Positions 1 to 8,532 of a stretch of DNA of 64,000 nucleotides are shown here, in pieces. This stretch comes from Streptomyces lydicus (GTDB lineage Bacteria; Actinomycetota; Actinomycetes; Streptomycetales; Streptomycetaceae). The translations under genes and the position numbers were made by a program. The stretch is from the NCBI RefSeq assembly GCF_000717345.1, contig NZ_JNZA01000029.1, positions 1 through 64,000 on the forward strand. The letters run 5' to 3'. Each line of letters starts with the position of its first letter. Within the stretch, counting starts at the first letter, position 1. The notes under the pieces were generated by a model, which was not told the DNA's origin, did no database searches, and was given only the letters and a program-made list of their open reading frames with translations.

Positions 1-10
1 CCCGAACCCA

Positions 11-58
11 CCCCCCGCCCCCTCCCCCGAAGGGGGAGGAGGGGGAGGAGGCGGGGGG
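11..58 (-). terminator. Long C/G-rich hairpin after the CYP102 gene
   Basis: Bases 11-28 (C-rich) pair with 41-58 (G-rich) over 18 positions with one mismatch around a 12-base loop. A smaller alternative stem pairs 21-28 with 32-39 around GAA. It lies about 100 bases past the stop of the minus-strand P450 gene, with further short hairpins at 63-79 and 108-121 in between, so it is a plausible transcription end. The G-runs at 32-58 could also form a G-quadruplex on the plus strand. Confidence 0.5.
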
Positions 59-154
59 AAGCCTTCCGCGGCGCGGAAGCAGCGGTTCCCACGCACGCAG
101 AAGCGAGGTTCCAACGAACCGGCCGGCCGCCGCCCCGCCGGGTGGGCGGCCCCC

Positions 155-3100
155 TCAGCCCGCCGCGTAGACGTCCTCGATGTAGCGCCCGGAGGCGGTC
201 AGTTCGCGGAGCCAGGCTTCGGACTCCTGGGGGGAGGCGCCGGTGTGCGCGGCGTGCAGGTCGCGGAAGGCGGCCCGGACGCCGGGGGCCATCCGGCTGC
301 CGTCGCCGCACACGTACACCCGTGCCCCGGCCTGCAGCAGTTCCCACACCTCGGCGGCCTCGGCGGCGATCCGGTGCTGGACGAAGCGGTGCCCGTTTTC
401 CGGGCGGGCGCTGAAGACGGGCCGGACGGAGACGGCGCCGGCGGATTCGGCGGCGGCGAACTCCTCGGCGTGCAGGAAGTCACCGGCCGGGTCGTCGCAG
501 CCGAAGTAGAGCCGGGCGGGGGCGCGCCGGCCTGCGGCGACGCGGTCGGCGACGGCGCCGCGGAAGGGGGCGAGGCCGGTGCCCGCGGCGACCAGGATGA
601 CGGGGGTGCCGTCGGCCGGGTCGATGCGGAACGCCTCCCGGCAGGGCTGGACGCGGGCCAGCACGGTGTCACCGGGCCGCAGGGTGTGCAGATACGTCGA
701 GCCGGTGCCGCCGGGCAGCAGCGAGACCATCAGGTCGGCGTGCCGGGCGTCGGTGGCGGGCGAGGAGGACACCGAGTAGTGCCGGGTGCGCAGCGGCGGC
801 AGCAGTTCCAGGATCGTCGGCCAGGTGAGGGCCCCGCGCAGCGCCGGGTGCGCCTCGATCAGCTCGATGAGGGTGCGCGGATCATCCGCGGCGAGGGATT
901 CCAGGGCGTGCTGCTCGGGCGGGCAGGGGTTGTGCGCCGCGAGCACCGCGACCTGATCCACGGTCGGGCGGTCACCCAGCTCCAGGTGGTGGGTGAGGAG
1001 TTCGCGTACGGTCAGCGGCCGGTCGACGGGCAGGGTGTCGCGTCCGGGCCGGCGGCCGGGGTGCAGGGCGAGGACGGTGTCAAGGTCGACGCCGAGGGCC
1101 CGGGCGGCCCGCTCGACGGCGTCCGGGGTGTTGGCCGGCAGCACGGCGAGGTGGTCGGCGGTGCGATAGGTGACGCCGGCCGGCAGCGCGAGCCGCAGGA
1201 AGCGCTTGGGCCGCGGCCAGTCCTGGGCGGTCAGGTCGTGGGCCTCGGTGACGGTCATCGGGATGAGGCCGTGCCGGGCGGCGAGCGTGTCGAGCGGGCC
1301 GCCGGTGACCTCGGTGACGGTGTAGCCGGTGTCCTCGTCGCCCGGTGCGCTCGCGCCGACGCTGGCCGGGTCGCCGTAGCGGGCCAGCAGCTGGGTGCGC
1401 AGCAGCGCGGCGAACTGCTTGACGGTGCCGCCCAGGTCGCCCGAGGCGTCGGCCTCGGCGCGGGGCAGCAGCCGGTGCCCGCCGAGGGCGTCCAGCCGGT
1501 CGTCGATGAGGGTCGGTACGTGCTGGTAGGTGGCCGCCCAGTTGCGGTCGCCGACACCGAGGACGGCGAACGGGAGGCCCGCGGCGGCGTCGTCCGGTGC
1601 GGTCTTCAGCCACTGGACGAAGGCGGCCGCGTCGTCGGTGGGCTGGCCGTTGTAGGAGGCGGCGACGATGACGAGGGGCCGGTCGCCGGGCAGCTGCCCG
1701 GCGTACGCGTCGAGCGGCGCGACGTCGGCGGCGAAGCCCAGGCCGGTGGCCTCGTCGGCGAGCCGCTCGGCGAACTCCCGGCAGGTGCCGTAGTTGCTGC
1801 CGTGCAGGAGCAGCAGGCCGGTGCCCTGGGGGACGCGGGTCGGCAGCCCGTCGTCGGCCGCCGGGGCGTCCCCGGAGCCGGCGGCGGTGTCGGGGAGCAC
1901 GGCCAGCGCGGTGCGGACGGCGGCCCGGTCGGCGGGCGTACGGGCGGCGAGGGTGAGGGTGAACCCTTCGGGCTTGAGGGTCAGCGTCTCCTTGATCCGG
2001 AGCCGGTAGTCGCCGTGGTCGATCAGCCGGTAGCGGTGGGCGAGCAGGGCGAGCAGCATGGTCGCCTCGTGCAGCGCGAACTGCCGCCCGATGCAGGCGC
2101 GTTCACCGGTGCCGAACGGCTTGTACGCGTGCGGCGAGCGGGCCGCCTCGGCCTCGGGGCTGAAGCGGGAGGGGTCGAACAGCTCGGGGTTGTCACCCCA
2201 CACCGGGTCGCGGTGCAGCATCGGGGTGAGCACGGTGACGAGGTCTCCGGCCTTGAGCGGGTAGCGGCCGCCGAGCAGGGTGTCCTCCCGGGCCTGGCGG
2301 CTGAAGGCGGCGGCGGTCGGCCACAGCCGGAGTGCCTCGTTGAGGACCTGGCGGGTGAACGGGAGCCGGCCGATGTCCTCGAAGGAGGGGTCGGGGTCGG
2401 CCTGGTCGCCCCACAGTACGTCCGCCTCGCGCTGGACCATGCGCAGCGCGAGCGGGTCCTTGAGCAGGTGGTGGAGGGCGAAGGAGAGGGCGCCCGACGT
2501 GGTTTCGTGGCCGGCGATCAGGAAGGTGATGACCTGGTTCCGGATGTTGGCGAGATCCAGGGTGGGACCGCTCGCCTCCGTGCCGTCGCCCTGCGCGCGG
2601 GCGCCGAGCATCAGGCCCAGCAGGTCGTCCTCGCCCGTCTCACCGCTCGCCGTGCGGGCGGCGATGACCTCGTCGACGACGGAGGCGAGGTAGTCCGCGT
2701 CGGCCCGGAAGGCCGCGTCCTCCGCGGAGTGGTCGGCGTGCGGGTCCCGGGCGAACTTCTTCCCGCTCCACTGCAGGCAGCGCACCATCGCCTCGACGAA
2801 GGGGTGCGCGCTGTCGCCGCGGGAGAAGGACTCGAAGTCGAAGCCGAAGCCGGCCAGCCCGATGGTGTCCAGCGTCATCCGGGTCATGTCCTCGGCGACC
2901 TGGGCGGGTGTGCCGTCGGCGACCCGGCGGTCCCAGTTGGCCATGACGCGGCGGGCCACCTTGAGCATCGCCGGGTGGTACGTGCGCATCGAGCCGAGCG
3001 CGAAGGCCGGCATCAGGACCTCGTGGGCCTTGGCCCAGTTCGGCTCGTCGTTGTAGGCGGTGAACAGACCGTCACCGGCGAACTCTCTGACGTTCTCCAG

Positions 3101-3340
3101 GATCACCGAGACGCCCTTGGCGAAGCGCGTCTCGTCGGCCACCTCGGTGACCAGGTCGAGGGAGGTCACGAACAGCGTCTCGCGGTCGCCGAGCTTGCGC
3201 TTGAAGACCGGGCCGTGGATCCGGGCGAGGTCCATGGCCTGCTGGATGGGCGTCGTGGTGACGCCGGCCGCCGTGATGTCGGCGACGGGTATGCCGTCGG
3301 CGGCGCGTTCGTCACTGGGGAGCGCGATGGTGTCGGTCAT
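155..3340 (-). CDS. Self-sufficient cytochrome P450 / NADPH-P450 reductase (CYP102, P450 BM3 type)
   Basis: Single-chain fatty-acid-type monooxygenase of 1061 residues, close to the 1049 of P450 BM3. The heme domain comes first: I-helix AGHETT at 276-281, ExxR at 335-338 and the Cys loop FGTGERACIG with heme ligand Cys416. A flavodoxin-like FMN domain follows (HGSNYGTC at 513-520), then FAD/NADPH reductase domains to the end. By alignment from memory, Phe93 matches BM3 Phe87 and Arg53 matches Arg47, while BM3 Tyr51 is Phe57 here. This fits hydroxylation of long acyl chains, but the anchoring Tyr hydroxyl is lost. The frame stays open far upstream, but the ATG at 3340 begins the conserved N-terminus. 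A PAS/HTH regulator diverges from it. Confidence 0.95.
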   Translation of the reverse strand: MTDTIALPSDERAADGIPVADITAAGVTTTPIQQAMDLARIHGPVFKRKLGDRETLFVTSLDLVTEVADETRFAKGVSVILENVREFAGDGLFTAYNDEPNWAKAHEVLMPAFALGSMRTYHPAMLKVARRVMANWDRRVADGTPAQVAEDMTRMTLDTIGLAGFGFDFESFSRGDSAHPFVEAMVRCLQWSGKKFARDPHADHSAEDAAFRADADYLASVVDEVIAARTASGETGEDDLLGLMLGARAQGDGTEASGPTLDLANIRNQVITFLIAGHETTSGALSFALHHLLKDPLALRMVQREADVLWGDQADPDPSFEDIGRLPFTRQVLNEALRLWPTAAAFSRQAREDTLLGGRYPLKAGDLVTVLTPMLHRDPVWGDNPELFDPSRFSPEAEAARSPHAYKPFGTGERACIGRQFALHEATMLLALLAHRYRLIDHGDYRLRIKETLTLKPEGFTLTLAARTPADRAAVRTALAVLPDTAAGSGDAPAADDGLPTRVPQGTGLLLLHGSNYGTCREFAERLADEATGLGFAADVAPLDAYAGQLPGDRPLVIVAASYNGQPTDDAAAFVQWLKTAPDDAAAGLPFAVLGVGDRNWAATYQHVPTLIDDRLDALGGHRLLPRAEADASGDLGGTVKQFAALLRTQLLARYGDPASVGASAPGDEDTGYTVTEVTGGPLDTLAARHGLIPMTVTEAHDLTAQDWPRPKRFLRLALPAGVTYRTADHLAVLPANTPDAVERAARALGVDLDTVLALHPGRRPGRDTLPVDRPLTVRELLTHHLELGDRPTVDQVAVLAAHNPCPPEQHALESLAADDPRTLIELIEAHPALRGALTWPTILELLPPLRTRHYSVSSSPATDARHADLMVSLLPGGTGSTYLHTLRPGDTVLARVQPCREAFRIDPADGTPVILVAAGTGLAPFRGAVADRVAAGRRAPARLYFGCDDPAGDFLHAEEFAAAESAGAVSVRPVFSARPENGHRFVQHRIAAEAAEVWELLQAGARVYVCGDGSRMAPGVRAAFRDLHAAHTGASPQESEAWLRELTASGRYIEDVYAAG

Positions 3341-3383
3341 GTCTCCAGCGTGAGGGGCCCGGCGTGCGTCTCGTGACCGGGCA

Positions 3384-3401
3384 ACTGCATGATTGTGCAG
3401 T
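3384..3401. promoter_or_regulatory. Inverted repeat between CYP102 and its divergent regulator
   Basis: ACTGCA and TGCAGT are perfect 6-base arms around TGATTG. The element sits in the roughly 105-base gap between two divergent starts, in one of the few A/T-richer stretches nearby. It is the best candidate operator for the regulator at 3446 or for another repressor. Function is inferred from position only. Confidence 0.45.
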
Positions 3402-3445
3402 GGTTTTTCGCTGCTCGCTCTTGCGCGCGGACCGGGGATGAGGCA

Positions 3446-4156
3446 ATGGACGACGGGACTGTCTGCGGTGGGCCGGACGCGGGGGCACCGGCTCTCGGCA
3501 CACCGTTCCACCGGAGCGGGGAAGCCGACCCGGCCGGGCCGTACGCGGACGGCCCCTGGCGCAACTACTTCCTGATTCTGCTGGACCGGATCCCGACGCC
3601 GATCGCGGTGTGCCGGGCGGACGGCGAGGTGCTGATCGCCAATCCGGCGATGGCCGGGCAGTGGGGCGTGGCGCCCGGGCAGCTGCGGGGGCGCAATCTG
3701 CTGGACCTGTTCCGGCCGCGGGACGAGGCGCAGCTGATCCGGATCGCGGAGGCGGTGCGCCTGGGCCGCCGGTCGCGCTATCCGGTGGAGGTGCACTGGC
3801 GGTCCGCGTCCGACGGGTCCGAGCGGGAGGGGGAGCTGACGGTGGATCCGGTCGGCGATCCCTCGGTGCAGCCGCCCGTGCTGCTGGCGCTGCTGCGGGC
3901 CCGGGAGCCGGTGCCGCCGCCGGCGCCGCCGCGGGGCACGGCGAGTCCCGTGGAGGCGCGGATCCTGGCGCTGGCCGCCGGCGGCGCCACCACGGCGTCG
4001 ATCGGTACGGCGCTGGGCCTGACGGTTGACGGGGTGAACTACCACCTCACCCGGCTGGCGCGGCGCTGGCGGGTGCAGGGCCGCGCGGCGCTGGTGGCGA
4101 AGGCGTACGTCCTGGGGGTGCTCGCGCCGGAGAGCTGGCCGCCGGCCCCGGCGTGA
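3446..4156 (+). CDS. PAS-domain regulator with LuxR/winged-type HTH
   Basis: About 236 residues. Residues 38-150 look like a PAS sensor fold (PTPIAVCRADGEVLIANPA and following), and residues 170-225 look like a helix-turn-helix (SIGTALGLTVDGVNYHLTRL). A proline-rich linker joins them. I chose the ATG at 3446, which has a GGGGATGAGG stretch upstream, over an in-frame upstream start at 3389 that would lie inside the promoter palindrome. Divergence from the CYP102 gene suggests it controls that P450, possibly by sensing a small molecule or redox cofactor in the PAS pocket. No transmembrane segment is visible, so it is probably cytoplasmic. Confidence 0.8.
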   Translation: MDDGTVCGGPDAGAPALGTPFHRSGEADPAGPYADGPWRNYFLILLDRIPTPIAVCRADGEVLIANPAMAGQWGVAPGQLRGRNLLDLFRPRDEAQLIRIAEAVRLGRRSRYPVEVHWRSASDGSEREGELTVDPVGDPSVQPPVLLALLRAREPVPPPAPPRGTASPVEARILALAAGGATTASIGTALGLTVDGVNYHLTRLARRWRVQGRAALVAKAYVLGVLAPESWPPAPA

Positions 4157-4200
4157 CGGGCGGCGGCGGTCCGCCGGAGGTGGGGCCGCGGCGCGCGGCC
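4084..4200 (+). terminator. Short hairpin after the PAS regulator
   Basis: The hairpin proper is 4184-4200: GGCCGCG pairs perfectly with CGCGGCC around GCG, 27 bases past the regulator stop. There is no T-run, as is usual in Streptomyces. It may separate the regulator from the following UspA gene. Confidence 0.35.
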
Positions 4201-4249
4201 GCCCGGCCCGGGGGAACGTCAGCACGCGTGTGCGGATAACCTCCGTGGT

Positions 4250-4711
4250 GTGGAGGAGAACGCAGCCGCGCAGTTCGAGCGCGGAACGGACGGCCCGAAG
4301 GTGATCGTCGTCGGCATCGACGGCTCCGACTCGTCCTGGCGCGCCGCGGCGTACGCGGCGGGGCTGGCCCGGCGCCAGGCGTCGAAGCTGGTCCTGGTCT
4401 ATGTCCAGCCGGTGCTGCCGGCCGGGGCCGCGATGGGCGCGCCGGTGGCCGATGCCACGAACGAGGTGGCCGAGGAACTGATGGCGGAGATCCGCAAGGC
4501 GACCGAGCGGCTCCAGGGGATATACGAGGTCCGCTGGGAGTTCCACACGCTGCGCGGCGATCCGTACAACGGCATGGTGCAGATGGCCGACGACCTCAAG
4601 GCCGACGCGGTGGTGGTCGGCGCCTCGGAGTCGGCCGGACACCGCATCATGGGCTCGGTCGCGGTCCGGCTGGTCAAGGCCGGGCGCTGGCCGGTGACCG
4701 TCGTCCCGTAG
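4250..4711 (+). CDS. Universal stress protein, UspA family
   Basis: 153 residues, one Usp domain. The first strand and nucleotide loop read VIVVGIDGSDSS (about 18-29). The C-terminal glycine-rich segment VVGASESAGHRIMGS (122-136) resembles the ATP-binding G-x2-G-x9-GS signature but is not a perfect match. Start is GTG at 4250. Such proteins are cytoplasmic, often bind ATP and respond to starvation or hypoxia. The next gene on the same strand is dodecin, another small stress-related protein. Confidence 0.9.
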   Translation: MEENAAAQFERGTDGPKVIVVGIDGSDSSWRAAAYAAGLARRQASKLVLVYVQPVLPAGAAMGAPVADATNEVAEELMAEIRKATERLQGIYEVRWEFHTLRGDPYNGMVQMADDLKADAVVVGASESAGHRIMGSVAVRLVKAGRWPVTVVP

Positions 4712-4807
4712 GGCGGTGGCCCGGGTGCTCCGCTGGTGGGGCGGGCCGCCCTGAGGCACGGTGGGAGATGGACGGGCGGAGCGCCGCCCCGGCCGAGGGA
4801 GACCACC

Positions 4808-5023
4808 GTGACCGACCGCACGTACCGCGTGACCGAGATTGTGGGGACGTCCCAGCAGAGCGTGGACGCCGCGATCACCAATGGCATCAAGCGCGCCTCG
4901 CAGACCCTGCGCAACCTCGACTGGTTCGAGATCACCCAAGTGCGCGGGCATCTCATCGACGGCGAAATCGATCACTACCAGGTCGGTCTGAAGGTCGGCT
5001 TTCGGCTGGAAGACGCCGACTGA
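4808..5023 (+). CDS. Dodecin, flavin-storage protein
   Basis: 71 residues, the full length of a dodecin. Trp39 and Gln58 match the conserved residues that stack against and hydrogen-bond flavin in this family. Dodecins assemble as hollow dodecamers that buffer FMN, riboflavin or CoA. The GTG at 4808, preceded by GAGGGAGACCACC, is preferred over the in-frame upstream start at 4736, which would add 24 unrelated residues. It lies between UspA and an amino-acid permease on the same strand. Confidence 0.92.
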   Translation: MTDRTYRVTEIVGTSQQSVDAAITNGIKRASQTLRNLDWFEITQVRGHLIDGEIDHYQVGLKVGFRLEDAD

Positions 5024-5165
5024 CCGGGCCGATTGCCACCCCTCCCGTGTATCTCTCCCGGCGAGTCCTGCTCCTACTAGGGAGTCGCCTTCCTCCGAGG
5101 CCCGCCAGGGTCCATGATGATCCGCCGTCGGACCACGACGGAGTGACCCTACGGAGGGATGACGC

Positions 5166-6611
5166 ATGGGGCTGCGCGCGGGACACGGCGTACTGCGCCG
5201 CAAACCGATCGAACACATCGAAGAGGCGGAAGGCTCCGCGAGCCAGCAGCTCACCCGGGCGCTCGGTCTGTGGCAGCTGACCGCCATCGGTGTCGGCGGC
5301 ATCATCGGCGCCGGCATCTTCACCTTGGCGGGTACCGTCGCGAACGAGAAAGCCGGGCCCGCGGTCCTGATCTCCTTTCTCGTCGCGGGCGTCGCGAGTG
5401 CCGCCGCCGCCTTCTCGTACGCGGAATTCGCCGGGCTGATCCCGAAGGCCGGCTCGGCCTACACCTACGGCTACGCGGTGCTCGGGGAAGTGGCGGGCTG
5501 GTTCATCGGCTGGGACCTGCTGCTCGAATACACCGCGATCGTCGCGGTGGTCGCCATCGGCATTTCCGGCTACTTCGGCTTTCTCCTCGGTGAGATCGGG
5601 GTGGATCTGCCCGCGTGGATGCTGGGGGCGCCGGGGACCGGGCCGGGGCACCGCGTCGACCTCTTCGCCGCGGTGCTCTGCCTGCTGATCGCCTATCTGC
5701 TGACCTTGGGCATCAAGAACGCCGCGCGCTTCGAGACCATCGTGGTGGGCCTGAAGGTCCTGGTGGTCGTGGTGGTCATCGCGGTCGGCTTCTTCCACAT
5801 CAACACGGCGAATTACCACCCCTTCTTCCCGTTCGGGGTGACCGGTGCGTTCACCGGTGCGGCCACCGTCTTCTTCGCGGTCTTCGGGTATGACGCGATG
5901 AGCACCGCGGCCGAGGAGTCCAAGGACGCCCAGCGCCACATGCCGAAGGCCATCATGTATTCGCTGGCGATCTCGATGGTGCTGTACGTGCTGGCGTGCC
6001 TGGTGCTGACGGGTATGCAGAACTACAAGCACATCGACCCGGAGAGCGGATTCTCGTCGGCGTTCAAATCGGTGGGCCTGAACGGTCTCGCGGACGTCAT
6101 CGCGGTCGGCGCGATCATCGGCATTCTGACCGTCATGTTCACCTTCATGCTCGGTGTGACCCGGGTCTGGTTCTCGATGAGCCGGGACGGTCTGCTGCCG
6201 AAGTGGTTCGCTAAGACCAGCGCCACCCACCACGTGCCGACCCGGGTGACCTGGATCGTCGGCGTGGCCTCCGCGCTCATCGCGGGCTTCCTGCCGATCG
6301 GTGAGGCCGCGGAGCTGACGAACATCGGCATTCTGCTGGCGTTCGTGGTGGTCTGCGTCGCGGTGATCGTCCTCCGCTACAAGCGCCCCGAGCTCCCGCG
6401 CACCTTCCGCACGCCGGGCATGCCGGTGGTGCCGGCGATCGGCGTGTGCTTCTCGATCTGGCTGATCACGTTCCTGGCGTGGCAGACCTGGGTGCGCTTC
6501 GTCGTCTGGTTCATCGTCGGCATGGTCATCTACTTCACGTACTCCTACCGGCACTCGAACCTGGCGCGGGAACCGGGCGAGAATTCCGCGTCGACCGGGA
6601 CGGTCGTTTGA
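5166..6611 (+). CDS. APC-superfamily amino-acid permease (cationic amino acid transporter type)
   Basis: 481 residues, about 12 hydrophobic membrane segments. The first segment carries the APC substrate-binding loop (GVGGIIGAGIFTLAG, about 38-52). Segment order and the C-terminal YKRPELPRTFRTPG loop resemble the YfnA/CAT group of basic or branched amino-acid transporters. The ATG at 5166 follows a good ribosome-binding site (GGAGGGATGACGC). It is the last gene of the UspA-dodecin-permease run and is closed by a strong terminator. The transported amino acid cannot be decided from sequence. Confidence 0.9.
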   Translation: MGLRAGHGVLRRKPIEHIEEAEGSASQQLTRALGLWQLTAIGVGGIIGAGIFTLAGTVANEKAGPAVLISFLVAGVASAAAAFSYAEFAGLIPKAGSAYTYGYAVLGEVAGWFIGWDLLLEYTAIVAVVAIGISGYFGFLLGEIGVDLPAWMLGAPGTGPGHRVDLFAAVLCLLIAYLLTLGIKNAARFETIVVGLKVLVVVVVIAVGFFHINTANYHPFFPFGVTGAFTGAATVFFAVFGYDAMSTAAEESKDAQRHMPKAIMYSLAISMVLYVLACLVLTGMQNYKHIDPESGFSSAFKSVGLNGLADVIAVGAIIGILTVMFTFMLGVTRVWFSMSRDGLLPKWFAKTSATHHVPTRVTWIVGVASALIAGFLPIGEAAELTNIGILLAFVVVCVAVIVLRYKRPELPRTFRTPGMPVVPAIGVCFSIWLITFLAWQTWVRFVVWFIVGMVIYFTYSYRHSNLAREPGENSASTGTVV

Positions 6612-6623
6612 CGGACGGTCATC

Positions 6624-6654
6624 GGGGCCGGCGGGCAGCTGTCCCGCCGGCCCC
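6624..6654 (+). terminator. Strong terminator after the permease
   Basis: A perfect 12-base stem, GGGGCCGGCGGG with CCCGCCGGCCCC, around the loop CAGCTGT, starting 12 bases after the permease stop and followed by CTTGTC. It lies between convergent genes, so it could serve both. Confidence 0.8.
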
Positions 6655-6747
6655 CTTGTCGTCCGGTCCGTCCACCCGTCACGCCGTCAGGTCGTCAGTC
6701 TCCGCGCCTCGTGCCGTCGGGTGAACGGGCGAACGGGACGGCGCGGG

Positions 6748-7224
6748 TCAGAAGACGAACGGGCCCGGGGTCTGTGCCGAGGTGGCCTTGCAGGTGGCCG
6801 TGATGCCGAAGACCACGACCTTGAGGGAGGCGGCCTCCAGGCTGTCGCCGGCGGCGACCGTACCGTTGAGCGGACCGGTGGAGACCGCGCTGCCGGCCGG
6901 GATCGCCGGGTTGGCGCTGCCGCTGAATGTGGTCGTTCCCGAGCCGTTCTTGGTGAGCGTCAGCGTGGACTTGACCGAATGTGCGCCGATGTTGATCGGC
7001 GAGGTGATCGCCGACGTGGACACACTGATCGTGGCGGCCGTGCCGTTCTGGGTGGCGGTGAGCGTCGCCGTACCCGAGCCGTAGGAACCGCAGTCGAACG
7101 AGAGGGTGGCGGTGCCGGGGGTCACCGCGGTCGCGGCCGGCGCCAGGGCGAGCGTGCCCGCGGCGGCGAACGCGACGCCGAGCGCCGTACCTATGCCGTA
7201 CGTGCGCGATCTGACATGTCTCAT
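6748..7224 (-). CDS. Small secreted protein of unknown function
   Basis: 158 residues from the ATG at 7224. It has a clear Sec signal: basic MRHVRSR, a hydrophobic core, and an Ala-rich AxA cleavage region near residue 33. The mature part is rich in Thr, Ser, Gly and Val with alternating hydrophobic residues, suggesting an all-beta exported domain. Two cysteines (in FDCGSYG and TATCKAT) could form a disulfide. Upstream in-frame starts exist up to about 7377 but would bury the signal peptide. I do not recognise the family. Confidence 0.75.
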   Translation of the reverse strand: MRHVRSRTYGIGTALGVAFAAAGTLALAPAATAVTPGTATLSFDCGSYGSGTATLTATQNGTAATISVSTSAITSPINIGAHSVKSTLTLTKNGSGTTTFSGSANPAIPAGSAVSTGPLNGTVAAGDSLEAASLKVVVFGITATCKATSAQTPGPFVF

Positions 7225-7393
7225 GGGGACCGCCTTCGTGAGGGGGGTGGCAGGCCCGTGGCACCGGCCGTCGAGCGGTACGTGAGGGAACGACAGGCGC
7301 CACGCGGGGCCCGGTCCGGGGCCCGTGCCGAACACCGCCGGATCCGGCGGGACCCGAGGGATCCGCTCCGGAACCACCGGACCTGACGGTCAA

Positions 7394-7414
7394 TCAGCGA
7401 CCTGAAATCGCTGA
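7394..7414. promoter_or_regulatory. Inverted repeat upstream of the small secreted protein
   Basis: TCAGCGA and TCGCTGA are perfect 7-base arms around CCTGAAA, about 170 bases upstream of the secreted protein start at 7224. The 295-base gap 7225-7519 otherwise shows nothing recognisable. The element may be an operator or a structured leader. Confidence 0.35.
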
Positions 7415-7519
7415 CCATTGAGGCACGCGCCCCCGGAGAGAGCAAGGCGAAGGGCCCATGATTTTTGGCATGCCTGCGTCAGGCCGACGAGAACCGGCCG
7501 CGGGCGCCGCCCCCTCGGC

Positions 7520-8479
7520 TCAGCCGCCGCCCCGGGCCCCGGACAGCGCCTTCCCGACCCGGCGCAGCCACCGGCGCGGCGGTTCGCCGAGCCGGTGCCG
7601 CCACAGCCACCACGGCAGCCGGCGCCGCGGCACGTACGCCCAGAGGTCGTCGTCGGCCTCGCTGCCGCGCGGACAGCGGCGCAGCAGGTCCAGGCAGCGC
7701 CGGTCGACGGTGCGGTGCAGCCGGGCGGTGTGCGCGAGCGCGACGATGCCCTGGTGGCGCAGGCGCGGGTCCGACGACGCCAGCGCGCGGTCCAGGGCAC
7801 GCGCGACCCTGGGGAGGATCGCCGTCGGGTCGGGGTGGGTGAGGGCGAGCCCGATGACGGCGACGCCGACCAGTTCCTCGCCCCGTTCGAAGGCCGCGTC
7901 GACCTCTTCGGGCCGGTCGGTGCCGAGCAGTGCGGAGCTGTCCTGCCAGTTCATGCCCCGTCCGGACGCCGCCCGGGAGAGAAGGAACTCCCGTCGACCT
8001 GCGGCCAGTTGCGGCCCGCTCGCCTCTCCCCCATCGGCGTCGCCCCGGGAGAGACGGTGGCTCAGCTCCAGATAGTCCCAGACCCGCCGCGGGTCCTCGG
8101 CGTCGCCGCCGCGTCCCGTCCGGCCGTCGACGGTCTCGCGGCAGAGGGCCGCGAGCGGGGACGGGTCCGTGCCCCGCGCATGGATCCGGGCGAACGCCTC
8201 GCCGGGTCCGGGGCCGAGGTCGCAGCGTCGCAGGAAGGCGAGGGTGCCGGTGTCGGCGGCGGTGAGCCGGCCGTTGAGATAGCCCCAGGCCAGTTCGGGC
8301 GCCTCCAGGGCCACCGCGTACCGGACGAACTCGGCGGGAAGGGGCGCGGGGCGGGGCGAGGGCGCGACGAGGTCCGCATCGGGCGGCGGAAGGGCGGCGG
8401 CGCTCCCCCCGGGCGACGGCGCACCCTCGGCCTCGCCGAGGGCCTGCGGCGGGGCGGCGGTCTCGTCGGGCGTGGGCAT
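7520..8479 (-). CDS. Conserved-looking protein of unknown function, HEAT-like C-terminal half
   Basis: 319 residues. The first 50 are low-complexity Pro/Ala/Glu. The rest is helical, and the segment around residues 200-275 (HPDPTAILPRVARALDRAL, then RHQGIVALAHTARLH) has the spacing of HEAT-type helical repeats. The end is basic and tryptophan-rich (RRRLPWWLWRHRLG). No signal peptide or catalytic motif is seen. It is divergent from the GH92 gene. The start at 8479 lacks a clear ribosome-binding site, so the disordered N-terminus may be shorter. I do not recognise a function. Confidence 0.65.
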   Translation of the reverse strand: MPTPDETAAPPQALGEAEGAPSPGGSAAALPPPDADLVAPSPRPAPLPAEFVRYAVALEAPELAWGYLNGRLTAADTGTLAFLRRCDLGPGPGEAFARIHARGTDPSPLAALCRETVDGRTGRGGDAEDPRRVWDYLELSHRLSRGDADGGEASGPQLAAGRREFLLSRAASGRGMNWQDSSALLGTDRPEEVDAAFERGEELVGVAVIGLALTHPDPTAILPRVARALDRALASSDPRLRHQGIVALAHTARLHRTVDRRCLDLLRRCPRGSEADDDLWAYVPRRRLPWWLWRHRLGEPPRRWLRRVGKALSGARGGG

Positions 8480-8532
8480 CCGGGGAGCCTACCGAGGGGC
8501 CGGCGGCGCACCGGAGTCGCCCGCACCACCTC

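Noticed and set aside
32..58. G-quadruplex as the main feature of the left edge
   Set aside because: The G-runs could form one, but the matching C-runs make a long hairpin that is simpler and fits a terminator.
245..3376. Very long open frame (over 1000 codons) on the plus strand opposite the CYP102 gene
   Set aside because: Its product is Gly/Val/Arg low-complexity, as expected when high-G+C coding DNA is read on the other strand. The minus strand holds the complete P450 fusion.
5052..5100. Imperfect hairpin between dodecin and permease (GGCGA ... TCGCC)
   Set aside because: The arms pair for only five bases before mismatches, so it is too weak to call as a terminator or riboswitch.
3341..5323. 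Upstream extension of the CYP102 frame to 5323
   Set aside because: The extra 660 residues are Arg/Pro-rich nonsense running antisense to the PAS, UspA and dodecin genes. The true start is the ATG at 3340.
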